Origin: M55B174 sp034716235
GTDB taxonomy: Bacteria > Patescibacteriota > Minisyncoccia > CAIUEV01 > JAHKAQ01
Direction of reading: 5' to 3'
Length of the DNA: 64,000 nt
NCBI GenBank assembly: GCA_034716235.1
Contig: JAYEHH010000019.1
Span: 20,340-84,339 of the forward strand
The stretch's first letter is position 1; each line of letters starts with the position of its first letter. This document shows, in pieces, positions 50,989 through 58,731 of the stretch. The position numbers were made by a program, and so were the translations under genes. Below the pieces are notes generated by a model. That model did no database searches and was not told the origin of the DNA. It saw only the letters and a list, made by a program, of their open reading frames with translations.

Positions 50989-51043
50989 TTAAAGTTAAAC
51001 TGTTTAAATATATTTTTTAGATAATTTAAATATCAGACACAGA

Positions 51044-52429
51044 TTATTTTTTTACAATATCTTGCTCTCCTCGGCGGATATCAAAACGGTTTGGCTCATC
51101 ATCTTGGTGAATTACTATTCCAAATTTACCAAATCTATTTTTTATATCTTTAATGATTTTGAGAATCTGAGCTACCAATGTTGGGTGAACAAATCGGGTA
51201 GAGCGAAGTTCCATTATGTAGGTCAAGGCTTTTAGGTCTCCAACTATTCGGCAAGGAACTCGATACCCCATGGCAGTGTAATACTGTTTGATTTCATCAC
51301 TGGCTTTTAGGTTGTTTATTGCTGTTTCCTGTTTAGCGATAAACAACTTGGCTTTTTCTCGTAAATCTTTTGGAAGAGAATTTAAATACCATTTTTCAAA
51401 ACCATGCCGACGAGTTAGTAATGGCATCCTTTGGGCTACTGCTCGGTGGCGTTGAATATCACGGAATGAACCAAAATCTAGTAAAAATTCGTAACTCATT
51501 GTCCCACATTCTGAGATAGCTGGTGGTAAATCTGTTTTTTCTGGTCGCTTTTGTAAGATTTCTTTATAATTCTTTAATTTTTTCCTATCTATTCCATCAA
51601 AAATAAGTTTAAAGCCTCTAGCTTGAGGATTGATATAATAATTTTTTTGCATTATAAATTTATTGTAGCTTTCGGTTTTGGGAAATCTTTCATGGCCAAA
51701 CGAACTGGAAAACATTTCCCTTAGAGCTTTTTCGGTTTTCTCTGCGATTTCCCTTACTTCATCCAGAGGGTGGTGGCGAAGCAACATTAACTCATCGGCA
51801 AATTGACGGAAATTCATTCGCCAAGCAGCGTTGGTTGAGGCTCCAGCCGGTAAAAATGCGCGAGTAATATCAAAAGCCCTAGCTACGATAGCTTTCTTGT
51901 AGAGTTCTTGATTTTCATTTTTTGCTCGCGGGAATTTTTTCTTTAAGTGTTCTCGTACTGGTTCTTGAGCTGTTAAATAAAATTCCCGCCAGTTTTCTAA
52001 TATTTTTTCTCCCCGCTTAGTCTTTAAAGGATTCAAAAATTTTTGTTTGGAAAAATCTATATAACGAGTTGAAGATTCTTGTCCGGAATAAAGTCGCCAA
52101 TCCTGGATAGCCTTGATGGCTAGCATAGAAAGTCCTTCTATGAAAACGGTTGCATTCCCACAGTCTCCAATTGATTTATGTCCATAACCGACATAAAACT
52201 GCTCCATAAAGTTTTCTGCTCCTTTTTCTTTTAATATCTCGAGATGATGTTTAATGCCTCCAATTGATCGTGAGTGCAAAGCTTGTAACATTGCTTCCGC
52301 TTCTCCATTAATCTTAGCCTCAGTATTCAAAACTAGAATAAAACTTCCTTGAGATAATTTTTTGACAATGTGTTTCTTTAAAATATTTGGTGAAGCCTCT
52401 TTTGTAGTAACAGACTGCTCATTCTTCAT
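51044..52429 (-). CDS. thyX: FAD-dependent thymidylate synthase ThyX, double-domain form
   Basis: 461 aa, about twice the length of classical ThyX. The first half has YVGYGHKSIGDCGNATVFIEGLS and WRLYSGQESSTRYIDF, a variant of the ThyX nucleotide-binding motif. The second half has GTMSYEFLLDFGSFRDIQ then RHRAVAQRMPLLTRRHGF, which carries the RHR core but departs from the standard pattern. It looks like a tandem duplication in one chain. ThyX methylates dUMP using methylene-tetrahydrofolate and FADH2. The dCMP deaminase gene follows by 55 nt. Confidence 0.85.
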   Translation of the reverse strand: MKNEQSVTTKEASPNILKKHIVKKLSQGSFILVLNTEAKINGEAEAMLQALHSRSIGGIKHHLEILKEKGAENFMEQFYVGYGHKSIGDCGNATVFIEGLSMLAIKAIQDWRLYSGQESSTRYIDFSKQKFLNPLKTKRGEKILENWREFYLTAQEPVREHLKKKFPRAKNENQELYKKAIVARAFDITRAFLPAGASTNAAWRMNFRQFADELMLLRHHPLDEVREIAEKTEKALREMFSSSFGHERFPKTESYNKFIMQKNYYINPQARGFKLIFDGIDRKKLKNYKEILQKRPEKTDLPPAISECGTMSYEFLLDFGSFRDIQRHRAVAQRMPLLTRRHGFEKWYLNSLPKDLREKAKLFIAKQETAINNLKASDEIKQYYTAMGYRVPCRIVGDLKALTYIMELRSTRFVHPTLVAQILKIIKDIKNRFGKFGIVIHQDDEPNRFDIRRGEQDIVKK

Positions 52430-52578
52430 TTTATTGAAATTTCTTAATTAATCCTACTTAACTTTTGTAAGTTGAACTTTCTAAACTTAATAAATGAGGG
52501 GTTTTTAACACTAGCTTGGAGTTGACCGACGGTATTCTCTCACGAGAATCCGCTTACCGTTTTATAAGTGTCGATAAT

Positions 52579-52672
52579 GTCGGCGAACCTCTACAATCTT
52601 TTTACCCCTAATTGATTTTGGGCTAATTGATAATTCTAGGAGAAGAATATTTTTAGTATAGTATAAATTTTG
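52579..52672 (-). repeat. Duplicated leader/promoter segment, copy 1 (upstream of thyX)
   Basis: Shares GTCGGCGAxCxTCTACAATC, AATTGATTTTGGG-CTAATTGAT and TCTAG-AGAAGA-TATTTT-AGTATAGT with the copy at 55616-55736. On the minus strand it carries TATACT as a possible -10 element and points at thyX. It lacks the small open frame found in copy 2. Confidence 0.6.
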
Positions 52673-52700
52673 TGAAAATAAAACAAAAAACGAGGAACTT

Positions 52701-53528
52701 TTATTTTTTTCTTGAAAATATATTTTTAAAATAGGATCTGCGTTCAATAATATGGAAAAGGCTAATAATAAACATGGCTATTCCTGTTTCAACATGCCAT
52801 AGCAAAAGACTAAATGGCCAAGGAATTACGATATTCGTATTAAGTTTTACAATCAATAACATTCCCGACACACCTGAAATTAAAAACGTGATTAATAAAA
52901 AAATATTCCAGATTTTTTTATGGGTGGCAAGACTAATGATTTTTTTCTTTAATAATATAAAGCTGATGGAATATAAAACAATCAAGAATAACGTTATTGG
53001 TAAAGCATGATAGGTTCTTTCAGATTTTTTATTATTTGTTTGAGAATTTATTTCAGACACATTGACTAATGTCTGAGTTTTTATCCCTACAGCAATATCT
53101 TTTGCTACACTTGGTTCTAAATCATATTCATCATGTAGAAATTGAAACGAATGAGTTGTTGTTAGCTTTACTTTTAGAAGTTCTGCTAATTTTTTTGCAA
53201 ATTCTTTAGGATCGATTTGATAAATTTCAGCTATTTCGCTAACCGTTTTTGTTTTTAATTCTTTACCAGATATTAAATCGTGAATATCCTCGGTTTCTGT
53301 TGAGGCGACTGAAGTAACCTCGGAATTTACTGCGAGGCTGTTTTTATTCGGAGGTTCTGGTTGTGAATAATCGCATATATTATCATTATTTGTATCTGTG
53401 TATCTACTGCATTCTCCTGGGGAAGGACAGTCTGTTTCATTATATGGGCAATTATTCCAGGCTAAAGATATTCCTGGAATAAAAAACAATAAACAAAATA
53501 ATGCTAAGGTTTTGCTGATTCTATCCAT
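52701..53528 (-). CDS. Secreted-then-membrane protein with four C-terminal helices, unknown function
   Basis: 275 aa. Signal peptide (LALFCLLFFIPGISLAWN), a Cys-containing acidic segment with the Asp-rich YTDTNNDNICDYS (calcium-loop-like), a helical middle (GKELKTKTVSEIAEIYQIDPKEFAKKLAELL), then about four membrane helices. The last ones (PWPFSLLLWHVETGIAMFIISLFHIIERR) place His residues as in small b-type-cytochrome-like or DUF4405 domains, which is suggestive only. It is the last gene of the ECF-sigma group. Confidence 0.6.
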   Translation of the reverse strand: MDRISKTLALFCLLFFIPGISLAWNNCPYNETDCPSPGECSRYTDTNNDNICDYSQPEPPNKNSLAVNSEVTSVASTETEDIHDLISGKELKTKTVSEIAEIYQIDPKEFAKKLAELLKVKLTTTHSFQFLHDEYDLEPSVAKDIAVGIKTQTLVNVSEINSQTNNKKSERTYHALPITLFLIVLYSISFILLKKKIISLATHKKIWNIFLLITFLISGVSGMLLIVKLNTNIVIPWPFSLLLWHVETGIAMFIISLFHIIERRSYFKNIFSRKK

Positions 53529-53570
53529 GAGCTATATCTTTGATTGGTTACATTTTATAAGGTAGTCATT

Positions 53571-53594
53571 ATAGAGGAGAGCGCTCTCCTCTAT
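53571..53594. promoter_or_regulatory. Perfect 24-bp palindrome between two stress-operon genes
   Basis: ATAGAGGAGAGC followed directly by its complement GCTCTCCTCTAT, with flanking GGTCA/TGAC partial symmetry. Without a T-run on either side it may be an operator, a processing hairpin or a terminator of an unusual kind. Confidence 0.5.
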
Positions 53595-53668
53595 GTGACC
53601 ATAAGATTTATTCTTAATTATTGGCCCAATTTTTATTGCCTGATCTGCGGAAAAAACTGGTTCTGATG

Positions 53669-54109
53669 TTATTCGTTATCAGTGTTATTCATTCTTCCAT
53701 ACCCCTGTCCATTTCCTTTATTTCCGTCTTGTCTGTCCTGTCCCTTTCCATAACCAGCTCCAACTTGTTTGCCATCACGCATTCTAAGTCCAAGCTCTTT
53801 TCGAATTTGGTCTGCTTCGTCTAGGTTGCCCTCTCTTGCTAGTTTATTAGCTTCGGCAAACTTAGAAAAATTTTCTGCGTTGATGACTTGAGTAACTCTT
53901 CCGCGTCCAGCCATAGATTCTTTCCATGTTTCATAATCGTTATTAGCCATCGCTTCAGTCATGGTGGCGTGTCTTTCTGGCGAATAGTTAGGGCCTTGTT
54001 TAGAATAATCGCCTTGATAAGCCATTACTGAGGAAGCAGTTAGGGCGCCCATCACTGCCACCACTAAACTTCCGACTAAAACCTTGTTTGATTTTTTCAT
54101 TTTCTTCAC
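53669..54109 (-). CDS. Small secreted protein, Spy/DUF2680-like, stress operon
   Basis: 146 aa. Signal peptide (VLVGSLVVAVMGALTASSVMAYQ) followed by a helical segment (ERHATMTEAMANNDYETWKESMAG, FSKFAEANKLAREGNLDEADQIRKELGL) and a Gly/Asn/Asp-rich tail (GYGKGQDRQDGNKGNGQG). An excellent ribosome-binding site, AAAGGGGGTGAAG, lies just before the ATG, unusual in this window and a sign of strong expression. Helix-turn-helix secreted proteins of this kind are often under envelope-stress control; identity with Spy/CpxP is not shown. Confidence 0.65.
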   Translation of the reverse strand: MKKMKKSNKVLVGSLVVAVMGALTASSVMAYQGDYSKQGPNYSPERHATMTEAMANNDYETWKESMAGRGRVTQVINAENFSKFAEANKLAREGNLDEADQIRKELGLRMRDGKQVGAGYGKGQDRQDGNKGNGQGYGRMNNTDNE

Positions 54110-54124
54110 CCCCTTTCAATTAAG
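54110..54124 (-). promoter_or_regulatory. Strong Shine-Dalgarno sequence
   Basis: On the minus strand AAAGGGGGTGAAGAAAATG: a G-rich site matching the 16S 3' end, 5-6 nt before the start codon of the small secreted protein. Most genes here lack such a site. Confidence 0.6.
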
Positions 54125-54204
54125 TTTAATAAAGTGGGAAAACTACTTCGACCTTTTCACTTCTTAATACTTCAAAAGGGGAGGATTTCTTTCATTGCTA
54201 TATT

Positions 54205-54945
54205 TTACCGAGAACGCATTCCTCGTCTTTCCCAGGGGTGAATTCTATGAGCAATAAAGATTTTTCCTTGAATCATTCTGCCAATCATTTTTACTTTTTC
54301 TGCTGGTTTTAGGGATGATCTTGGATGAAGTACTGCATTTTGAACATTAACGCTCCATTTTTCTCCTGAAAAATCTTTTAATAAAATTACGTTATCATCT
54401 TGTTTCTCTAAAATTGTTCCGGCTAAAAATCCATTTTCTGGATTAGACCATCTTGAAATTTTATGTTCCTCAATACTAGCGTAAGAAGTTATTTTTTTGG
54501 CAAAAATATTATCAATTTTTTGGGCTCCGCCACTATAGAAAAATAAAAGCCCTAGTAAAATACTGATTAAGATGTTAGCTGTTATAACTAATTGAGCGGT
54601 ATAACGATAGCCGGTTTTAGTGTGTTTAACACCAAAAATAGAGATTATAGAAAATAGGATTAAGAGTATAATCCATAAGAATGGCAAAGAGGCGATGAAA
54701 AATTTAATACGAGAATTTAATGATTCCGCCAGAGTGTTGAAATCACTTTCCAAAACCGCATAAAGAATAATTGAAAAAACAATACCACCAAAAATTGCAA
54801 ATATAAAAAACAAACTCCAAAAGAGATAATTTCTTAAGACATAATGCCAACAGGGATTGGGTTTAATGTTTTCCGTGGTGATTGTTTTTAGCAATTCTTG
54901 TGATTTTTTAGTTAGTTTTTTCATAATAATATTATTATAAATCAA
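54205..54945 (-). CDS. Putative membrane anti-sigma-type protein
   Basis: 246 aa. A short cytoplasmic N-terminus (MKKLTKKSQELLKTITTENIKPNPCWHYVLRNY) with a CWHY pair, four membrane helices, then an outer OB-like domain (GFLAGTILEKQDDNVILLKDFSGEKWSVNV ... VKMIGRMIQGKIFIAHRI). Its start overlaps the ECF sigma stop by 4 nt, the usual sigma/anti-sigma arrangement. No classical zinc anti-sigma HxxxCxxC motif is seen, so the role is inference from position and topology. Confidence 0.55.
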   Translation of the reverse strand: MIYNNIIMKKLTKKSQELLKTITTENIKPNPCWHYVLRNYLFWSLFFIFAIFGGIVFSIILYAVLESDFNTLAESLNSRIKFFIASLPFLWIILLILFSIISIFGVKHTKTGYRYTAQLVITANILISILLGLLFFYSGGAQKIDNIFAKKITSYASIEEHKISRWSNPENGFLAGTILEKQDDNVILLKDFSGEKWSVNVQNAVLHPRSSLKPAEKVKMIGRMIQGKIFIAHRIHPWERRGMRSR

Positions 54946-55529
54946 AAAGAAATATTCTTGGATGTAAATTTTTTGCGAAATGCTTTCTTTGCGCGATGGA
55001 TAAGGGTTGCAATTGTACCAGACGGTTTTTTCAAGATATCAGAAATCTCACGATAGTTTTTATCTTCTAAAAATTTTAGAATTAAAACTTCACTGTACTT
55101 TTTAGGAAGATCATCAAGAATCTTTCTAATTTCCATGGAACTAAATTTTTTATGCACCTGTTCAGCAAGGTTTAGCTCGGATGGCAAATTATTAAAAGCA
55201 TCCTCATCAATTTTGATTTGCTTTTCTTTCCCCCGCGATTTAGTTTTCTTCCACTCTGATATAGTAGTGTTGCGAACAATTCGATAAGCCCAACTGGAAA
55301 ATTTTAAACTACTGTCAAATTTATTTAAATTTTTCCAAATTTTTATAAAAGCTTCTTGTAAAACATCTTCGGCTCCTTCTCGGGGGAAATAAGAAATACG
55401 TAAAATATAATGTAGAAGTTTTTGTTCATAACGTTCAAACAAACAAGCAAAATACTTAATATTTTCTAATGATTTACGAACTAAATCTTCATCGCTTAAT
55501 TTTTGACACTCTTTTTTTGGAATTTGCAT
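54942..55529 (-). CDS. ECF-type RNA polymerase sigma factor
   Basis: 195 aa. Region 2: LHYILRISYFPREGAEDVLQEAFIKIWKNLNKFDSSLKFSSWAYRIVRN. Region 4: LDDLPKKYSEVLILKFLEDKNYREISDILKKPSGTIATLIHRAKKAFRKK. No sigma-3 domain. It heads the four-gene minus-strand stress group (sigma, anti-sigma-like, small secreted, 275-aa membrane protein), which it probably controls together with itself. Confidence 0.92.
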   Translation of the reverse strand: MQIPKKECQKLSDEDLVRKSLENIKYFACLFERYEQKLLHYILRISYFPREGAEDVLQEAFIKIWKNLNKFDSSLKFSSWAYRIVRNTTISEWKKTKSRGKEKQIKIDEDAFNNLPSELNLAEQVHKKFSSMEIRKILDDLPKKYSEVLILKFLEDKNYREISDILKKPSGTIATLIHRAKKAFRKKFTSKNISF

Positions 55530-55604
55530 ATATTATTTATCTTGGAAATACTTTCACAAATCTGCTGGCAGACTTTGTCCATTATGGATTAGCACAGATG
55601 AAAG

Positions 55605-55661
55605 CTAGCCCCGTTGTCGGCGAGCTTCTACAATCTTCTTACCCTTTTTAGTCTTAGCCAT
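55605..55661 (-). CDS. Possible 18-residue basic leader peptide ahead of the ECF sigma gene
   Basis: ATG at 55661 reads MAKTKKGKKIVEARRQRG then TAG. It lies within the duplicated leader (copy 2). The other copy at 52579-52672 retains only the KKIVEVRR part, with the start deleted, so coding is not conserved. It may be a leader peptide or a truncated gene start. Confidence 0.25.
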   Translation of the reverse strand: MAKTKKGKKIVEARRQRG

Positions 55662-55736
55662 TGTATTTAATTAATTGATTTTGGGGCTAATTGATGATTC
55701 TAGAAGAAGAGTATTTTCAGTATAGTCTAAATTTTA
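55616..55736 (-). repeat. Duplicated leader/promoter segment, copy 2 (upstream of the ECF sigma gene)
   Basis: Homologous to 52579-52672, with an extra ~27 nt around 55644-55670. On the minus strand it includes TATACT near 55722-55727 as a possible -10, directing transcription to the sigma gene. The two copies bracket the whole stress group. Confidence 0.6.
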
Positions 55737-55824
55737 TTATTTTTACAGAGAGAAAAAGGAATTATCTTATAAGAACTAAAAATATGAATTTTGACCAAGG
55801 CAGAAGGAAAGGTGAAGCTACTTG

Positions 55825-55880
55825 TTGACTTTCGATATACTTTCGATATACTGATAATATACTCGAAAATAAATCGAAAG
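55825..55880 (+). promoter_or_regulatory. Promoter and repeated operator of the LexA-methyltransferase gene
   Basis: TTGACT (55825-55830), 16-nt spacer, TATACT (55847-55852). Overlapping it are two adjacent copies of ACTTTCGATAT (55828-55849), and downstream comes ATCGAAAG (55873-55880), the inverse of CTTTCGAT. The inverted words overlapping the -35/-10 interval suggest a binding site for the LexA-like N-terminal domain, i.e. autorepression. Confidence 0.55.
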
Positions 55881-55898
55881 TTAGTTAATTCAAGCACT

Positions 55899-57440
55899 AT
55901 GATTACTAAAAGACAAAAAGAAATTCTAAATTTTATTAAATCTTATAAAGAAAGAGAGAATCAGGCACCTTCTTTGGAGGAAATTAAAAAATATTTAAAC
56001 CTTTCTGCTGTTTCTACTGTTCATTATCACATAAAAAAGCTTAAAGATGCAGGATTATTGCAAAAAAGAAAAAATCAGCCACGTTCTATTGTGACTGTCA
56101 AAGAACGGGAAATGATTAGAGTGCCAATCAAAGGAATAATTGCAGCTGGGCAACCAATTGAAGCAGTAGAAACTTCTGGTGAGTCAGTTTCAGTGGAAAA
56201 AAATGATTATAATTCAAGGGATGTATATTATGCTTTGCGTGTGAGAGGAAATAGTATGATTAATGATGGTATTTTTAACAACGATCTTGTCATAATTAAA
56301 AAACAAGCTAGCGCAGAAAATGGGCAAACAGTTGTTGCCATCATTGATGACAATGAAGCAACGCTCAAGAAACTATACAAGCTTGATCATATGTTTAAAT
56401 TAGAACCAGCCAATCAGAACATGCTTCCTTTATATAGAAAGGAAGTTGAGGTTCGTGGAGTTGTGGTGAATATTATTCGTAGTCTCGAATTGCGAGAAAA
56501 ATTACGCACGCTTGATTTATTTGCAGGAATTGGAGGGATAAGGCTTGGCTTTGAAAAAGCTAACTTTAAAACTGTATTCGCAAATGATTTTGAGAAACAA
56601 TGCAAAGCGACATATGACGCAAATTTCAATGTATGTAAATTGATTGTTGAGGACATTACCAGAATAGAACCTGAAGATTTACCAGAATTTGATTTTCTTC
56701 TTGGTGGCTTTCCGTGTCAACCATTTTCTGTTGCAGGATATCGAGAAGGTTTTAAGGATAAAAAAGGTCGTGGCAATTTATTTTTTTATATTGCACAAAT
56801 TATAGAAAAAAGACGACCAATGGGATTCTTGCTTGAGAATGTTAAGAATTTAAAGAGCCATGACCATGGTCGCACTTTTAAAATTATAGAAAAAACATTA
56901 AAAGATTTAGGCTATCATATTAAATCAAAGATTTTAAATAGCATGGAATATGGAAATGTTCCTCAAAATAGAGAAAGAATTTATATTGTTGGGTTCAAAG
57001 ATAAAAAACATGCAGATAATTTTATTTTTCCAAGAAAGAAGAAATTAATCACAAGAGTAACTGATTTATTAGAAAAAAATGTTGATAAAAAATATTATTA
57101 CAATGGCAAACCATTGTATGAAAAAATAAAAAATGATGTAAAAGAGAGAGGAAAGGTATATCAATGGCGTAGAAAATATGTTCGTGAAAATAAAAGCGGA
57201 GTTTGTCCAACCCTAACTGCAAACATGGGAACTGGCGGACACAATGTCCCGATTATAAAAGACAGAAAAGGGATCAGAAAACTAACACCCTTAGAATGCG
57301 CACGCTTGCAAGGTTTTCCTATGGATTATAAATTACCAAATTTAGCAGATTCTACATTATATAAACAACTTGGAAATTCTGTGACAGTTACAGTTGTTGA
57401 AGCGGTAGCAAGAGAAATTAAAAAGGTTGTTGAGGATTAA
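55899..57440 (+). CDS. LexA-like repressor fused to DNA (cytosine-5) methyltransferase
   Basis: 513 aa from ATG 55899. Residues ~1-70: LexA winged helix (MITKRQKEILNFIKSYKERE, LSAVSTVHYHIKKLKDAGLL). Residues ~75-200: S24 peptidase-like domain with the catalytic Ser in VRGNSMINDG and Lys in NEATLKKLYK. Residues ~205-510: complete C5 methyltransferase with TLDLFAGIGGIRLGF, the catalytic LLGGFPCQPFSVAGYR, GFLLENVKNL, and the C-terminal LTPLECARLQGFP and QLGNSVTV. So a self-cleaving repressor is joined in frame to a modification enzyme. The convergent neighbour looks like the matching restriction endonuclease. An upstream in-frame start at 55791 is rejected because the promoter lies after it. Confidence 0.92.
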   Translation: MITKRQKEILNFIKSYKERENQAPSLEEIKKYLNLSAVSTVHYHIKKLKDAGLLQKRKNQPRSIVTVKEREMIRVPIKGIIAAGQPIEAVETSGESVSVEKNDYNSRDVYYALRVRGNSMINDGIFNNDLVIIKKQASAENGQTVVAIIDDNEATLKKLYKLDHMFKLEPANQNMLPLYRKEVEVRGVVVNIIRSLELREKLRTLDLFAGIGGIRLGFEKANFKTVFANDFEKQCKATYDANFNVCKLIVEDITRIEPEDLPEFDFLLGGFPCQPFSVAGYREGFKDKKGRGNLFFYIAQIIEKRRPMGFLLENVKNLKSHDHGRTFKIIEKTLKDLGYHIKSKILNSMEYGNVPQNRERIYIVGFKDKKHADNFIFPRKKKLITRVTDLLEKNVDKKYYYNGKPLYEKIKNDVKERGKVYQWRRKYVRENKSGVCPTLTANMGTGGHNVPIIKDRKGIRKLTPLECARLQGFPMDYKLPNLADSTLYKQLGNSVTVTVVEAVAREIKKVVED

Positions 57441-57443
57441 AAA

Positions 57444-58007
57444 TTATTCCCAAACCCTTACATTTGTTGCCAGTGGCTTTATTTTATTTTCTTGTATAAT
57501 TTCTTGAATACTCATTCTTGGTCTTCGTTTTTCGGTTTGTTGTTGCCTTAATATTTGGTTTTTATTAACCTGCTTTTCATAAATCAAATTATTCGGTATT
57601 AAATAAACATCAAACGAACCATCTAGATCGCCATTTCTATAAAAATTCATAAAATATAAATCATCCCACTCGGTTTTAGGTCCAAAAGATGTTAAATCTT
57701 TTGCGATGCTTGTTGCTTTAATTTGCTCTTTGCGATTGGATTTAAGATTTATAGTATCGAAAGATACCGTTCCAGCACCTCTTATTTTTCTTTGGAATCT
57801 AACAGAACCAGAAAACACACAAAACATTCCTTCAGAAAGTACTTCCGGTATATTTACCTTTCTACCATATTTAGATAACCCAACATTTAATCTTTTCCAT
57901 AAATCAAATAATCGTTTGAAAGCTTTTGCATCCGTTTGACTCATAATAGCAATCTCAATAGCTAGCTCATGGTTATCTATAACAACTTTTTGTTTTTGTA
58001 ATTTCAT
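57444..58007 (-). CDS. Type II restriction endonuclease, Bsp6I-like
   Basis: 187 aa, convergent with the methyltransferase, 3 nt between stops. ISEGMFC-like (VLSEGMFCVFSGSVRF) and REQIKATSIAKDLTSFGPKTEWDDLYFMNF resemble the Bsp6I family (PF09504; GCNGC specificity in the type member), where IKATS supplies part of a PD-(D/E)xK site and DLTSFGP is conserved; the closing RRPRMSIQEII also fits. Family assignment is from memory of these motifs and was not confirmed. Its position beside a cytosine methyltransferase supports a restriction role. Confidence 0.65.
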   Translation of the reverse strand: MKLQKQKVVIDNHELAIEIAIMSQTDAKAFKRLFDLWKRLNVGLSKYGRKVNIPEVLSEGMFCVFSGSVRFQRKIRGAGTVSFDTINLKSNRKEQIKATSIAKDLTSFGPKTEWDDLYFMNFYRNGDLDGSFDVYLIPNNLIYEKQVNKNQILRQQQTEKRRPRMSIQEIIQENKIKPLATNVRVWE

Positions 58008-58132
58008 AAAATTATTGAATTAAATTTTAGACTAGAATTTATAGTTTTATTTAAATTTAATAAAACATGAGAATATAAGAAATTACTTGTGGTTGGTTCC
58101 AGTCACTTTCGTAAATCTGTTGGCGGGCGAAG

Positions 58133-58274
58133 GCGGAGAGGGAGGGATTTGCCCCGCATGCGCGGGGCACCACGTCGGATGACGTGGTGAACCCTCTATT
58201 TCTGCGGAGAGGGAGGGATTTGCCCCGCATGCGCGGGGCACCACGTCGGATGACGTGGTGAACCCTCTATTTCT
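58133..58274. repeat. Tandem 71-bp repeat derived from the tRNA-Ser 3' end
   Basis: Two complete 71-bp units (58133-58203, 58204-58274), each starting with GCGGAGAGGGAGGGATTTG, the 3' end of tRNA-Ser on the opposite strand, which appears a third time inside the gene (58275-58293). Each unit then carries two hairpins, CCCCGCATGCGCGGGG and CACCACGTCGGATGACGTGG(TG), and AACCCTCTATTTCT. The units appear identical. Confidence 0.85.
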
Positions 58275-58275
58275 G

Positions 58276-58362
58276 CGGAGAGGGAGGGATTTGAACCCTC
58301 GGTACCAATAAAGGTACACCTGCACTCCAAGCAGGCCCATTCGGCCACTTTGGTACCTCTCC
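58276..58362 (-). tRNA. tRNA-Ser (GGA)
   Basis: Minus-strand class II cloverleaf: acceptor GGAGAGG/CCTCTCC, anticodon stem-loop CCTGC-TTGGAGT-GCAGG (anticodon GGA), long variable arm (GTACCTTTATTGGTAC), T arm GAGGGTTCAAATCCCTC. Discriminator G. CCA not encoded. Its 3' end is duplicated in the adjacent 71-bp repeats. Confidence 0.95.
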
Positions 58363-58500
58363 TTGTACACAACTAACAACCTCTAACAACTAACAATTAA
58401 CTTGATAGCTTTATAAACTTGATAACACATAAACGTAAAACATAAAATGGTAAGTATTACTTAAGATTGGATTCGCCCCGCATGCGCCAGATTACACTTT

Positions 58501-58572
58501 CCTACCTCACCTACCTCACCTACCTCACGGCAGGCAGGCGGCAGGCAGGCGGCAGGCAGGCGGCAGGCAGGC
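58501..58572. repeat. Short tandem repeats
   Basis: CCTACCTCA-type 9-bp repeats (58501-58528) run directly into four copies of GGCAGGCAGGC (58529-58572). The junction CCTACCTCACGGCAGGCAGG is close to the palindrome CCTGCCTGACGGTAGGCAGG found in the tRNA fragment at 63555-63574. Rest of the 58363-58731 spacer: AT-rich, no gene. Confidence 0.75.
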
Positions 58573-58610
58573 GTGGAGATGACATGTTATGTTAGCTTCT
58601 TCTAAATTTG

Positions 58611-58640
58611 CTCGGGATTCCCGCTTTCGCGGGAATGACA
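58611..58640. repeat. REP-like palindromic repeat, copy 3
   Basis: GGGATTCCCGCTTTCGCGGG then AATGACA, a hairpin with the same core as 3596-3622. The 20 bases before it are the reverse complement of 3550-3569. Confidence 0.7.
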
Positions 58641-58731
58641 GGTCTTTTTCTAAACTAGCGTGTTAAAATTCCCAATTTCTAGATTGTAGTATATAATTTA
58701 ACTGAAAGTTAATTAATCTACAACCTCTACC

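Noticed and set aside
58133..58293. CRISPR-like array
   Set aside because: The units adjoin without variable spacers and derive from a tRNA end; no cas genes are nearby.
58083..58379. Minus-strand frame across tRNA-Ser and the 71-bp repeats
   Set aside because: It is a by-product of repeats whose period is not a multiple of three, over a tRNA gene.
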